DNA of 7,068 bases from DASPKO01 sp035628055. GTDB taxonomy: Bacteria > Planctomycetota > Phycisphaerae > Phycisphaerales > UBA1924. A program made the translations under genes and the position numbers. The stretch is taken from assembly GCA_035628055.1 (NCBI GenBank), contig DASPKO010000010.1, forward strand, positions 1 to 7,068, given 5' to 3'. Below, in pieces: positions 6,313-7,068 of the stretch. The stretch's first letter is position 1. Each line of letters begins with the position of its first letter. The notes beneath the pieces were generated by a model, which saw only the letters and a program-made list of their open reading frames with translations, was not told where the DNA came from and ran no database searches.

Positions 6313-7068
6313 ATGCCCTTCTACACCCGCCTCGGCGAGATCCCCCGCAAACGCCACGTGCAGTTCCGCCGGCCCGATGGCCGGCTCTACAGCGAGGAGG
6401 TCTTCGGCACCGAGGGCTTCGTCGGGGCCACCAGCACGCTGTACCACATCAATCCCCCGACCCAGGTCACGGGATGGAAGGCCCTGCAATCCACGCGCCC
6501 GGAATACGTGGAGCGGGACGTGATGCGCATGCGCCACCTCAAGACCTCCTCGATGCGTCCCAAGGGCGACCCGGTGAGCGGGCGGATCGTGCTGTTTGGC
6601 AACAGCGACTGCGAGATGAGCGTCTGCGTCCCGGCCGAGCCCATGGGGTACCACTTCAAGAACGCCATGGGCGACGAGTGCCTCTTCGTCCACTTCGGCT
6701 CGGGCGTCTGCCACACCATGTTCGGCACGCTGAAGTTCGGCCCCAAGGACTACATCATCATCCCCAAGGGAACGATCTACCAGATGATCTTCGATCCCCT
6801 GGCGGGCCCGGACGGAAAGCCCGACCCGGCGATGCCCTTCGGGAAGTTTCTCGTCATCGAGACCGTCAACTCCAGCCACATCCGTCCCCCGCCGCGCTAT
6901 CTCAGCAAGGCGACGAGCCAGTTCCTCGAGCACGCCCCCTACTGCGAGCGCGACCTGCGCACCCCCGAGCTCCCGCTGACGTTCCATCAGGAGGGCCGGT
7001 TCGAGGTGCGCGTCAAGGCCCGCGACGCGCTGCACACCTACGTCTACGACCACCACCCCCTGGACGTG
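6313..7068 (+). CDS. hmgA: Homogentisate 1,2-dioxygenase (3' partial)
   Basis: The first 252 codons are present and the gene runs off the window; the family is usually about 380-440 residues. The enzyme is a cytoplasmic Fe(II) dioxygenase. It opens the homogentisate ring to maleylacetoacetate in tyrosine/phenylalanine breakdown. Family features in order: the N-terminal MPFYTRLGEIPRKRH (1-15), TEGFVGATSTLYHINPPTQV (37-56), GDECLFVHFGSG (121-132), DYIIIPKGTIYQ (146-157), FLVIET (179-184), and FLEHAPYCERDLR (204-216). It ends in YVYDHHPLDV (243-252), the sequence just ahead of the catalytic domain. The iron ligands, two histidines and a glutamate in the C-terminal part of the family, lie beyond the window, so activity cannot be judged. 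The start is fixed by a perfect AGGAGG. The gene is separated from the toxin cassette by 92 bases and a hairpin, and is probably its own transcription unit. Confidence 0.92.
   Translation, partial: MPFYTRLGEIPRKRHVQFRRPDGRLYSEEVFGTEGFVGATSTLYHINPPTQVTGWKALQSTRPEYVERDVMRMRHLKTSSMRPKGDPVSGRIVLFGNSDCEMSVCVPAEPMGYHFKNAMGDECLFVHFGSGVCHTMFGTLKFGPKDYIIIPKGTIYQMIFDPLAGPDGKPDPAMPFGKFLVIETVNSSHIRPPPRYLSKATSQFLEHAPYCERDLRTPELPLTFHQEGRFEVRVKARDALHTYVYDHHPLDV

Noticed and set aside
5980..7056. 358-codon - strand frame opposite hmgA
   Set aside because: The + strand encodes an unmistakable homogentisate dioxygenase with a perfect ribosome binding site; the antisense product has no recognisable features.
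1..7068. CRISPR arrays, tRNA or rRNA genes, insertion sequences
   Set aside because: No direct-repeat array, cloverleaf, rRNA segment, transposase or terminal inverted repeats were seen on reading through; the window is almost fully coding.

Overview
This is a GC-rich bacterial window with almost no non-coding sequence. All recognisable genes are on the + strand. The first gene is cut at its 5' end and the last at its 3' end. The large Rhs protein resembles the very long RHS/YD-repeat proteins of Planctomycetota: a GTDD segment followed by a YDWR segment, and a long insert before NLYAYLGSNPW. GC content and the partial HmgA fit that phylum (perhaps the Phycisphaerae side) but also fit Myxococcota or other GC-rich groups. 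The taxonomic guess comes from family resemblance only and is held loosely.

Layout: (1) 1-5105, the 3' end of a giant rhs gene. It encodes a YD-repeat shell, an Rhs core-end/self-cleavage region ending in DPLGL, a short helical and acidic pre-toxin segment, and a C-terminal GIY-YIG nuclease domain. (2) 5115-5663, a 182-residue protein resembling the Imm26 immunity family, 9 bases after the rhs stop. (3) 5714-6220, a 168-residue DUF4240 protein, 50 bases further on. (4) 6221-6312, a 92-base spacer with a strong imperfect hairpin and then a perfect Shine-Dalgarno. (5) 6313-7068, the first 252 codons of a homogentisate 1,2-dioxygenase (hmgA).

Genes 1-3 read as a polymorphic toxin cassette. The Rhs shell would carry and release a DNA-cutting tip, the Imm26-like protein would protect the producer, and the DUF4240 protein is either a second immunity protein or an accessory of unknown role. 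The hmgA gene belongs to tyrosine/phenylalanine catabolism, and its own strong ribosome binding site and the preceding hairpin suggest that it starts a separate unit. The most notable point is the pairing of a GIY-YIG toxin on a planctomycete-style Rhs shell with an Imm26-like protein and a DUF4240 protein. The delivery route is not visible because the N-terminus lies outside the window.
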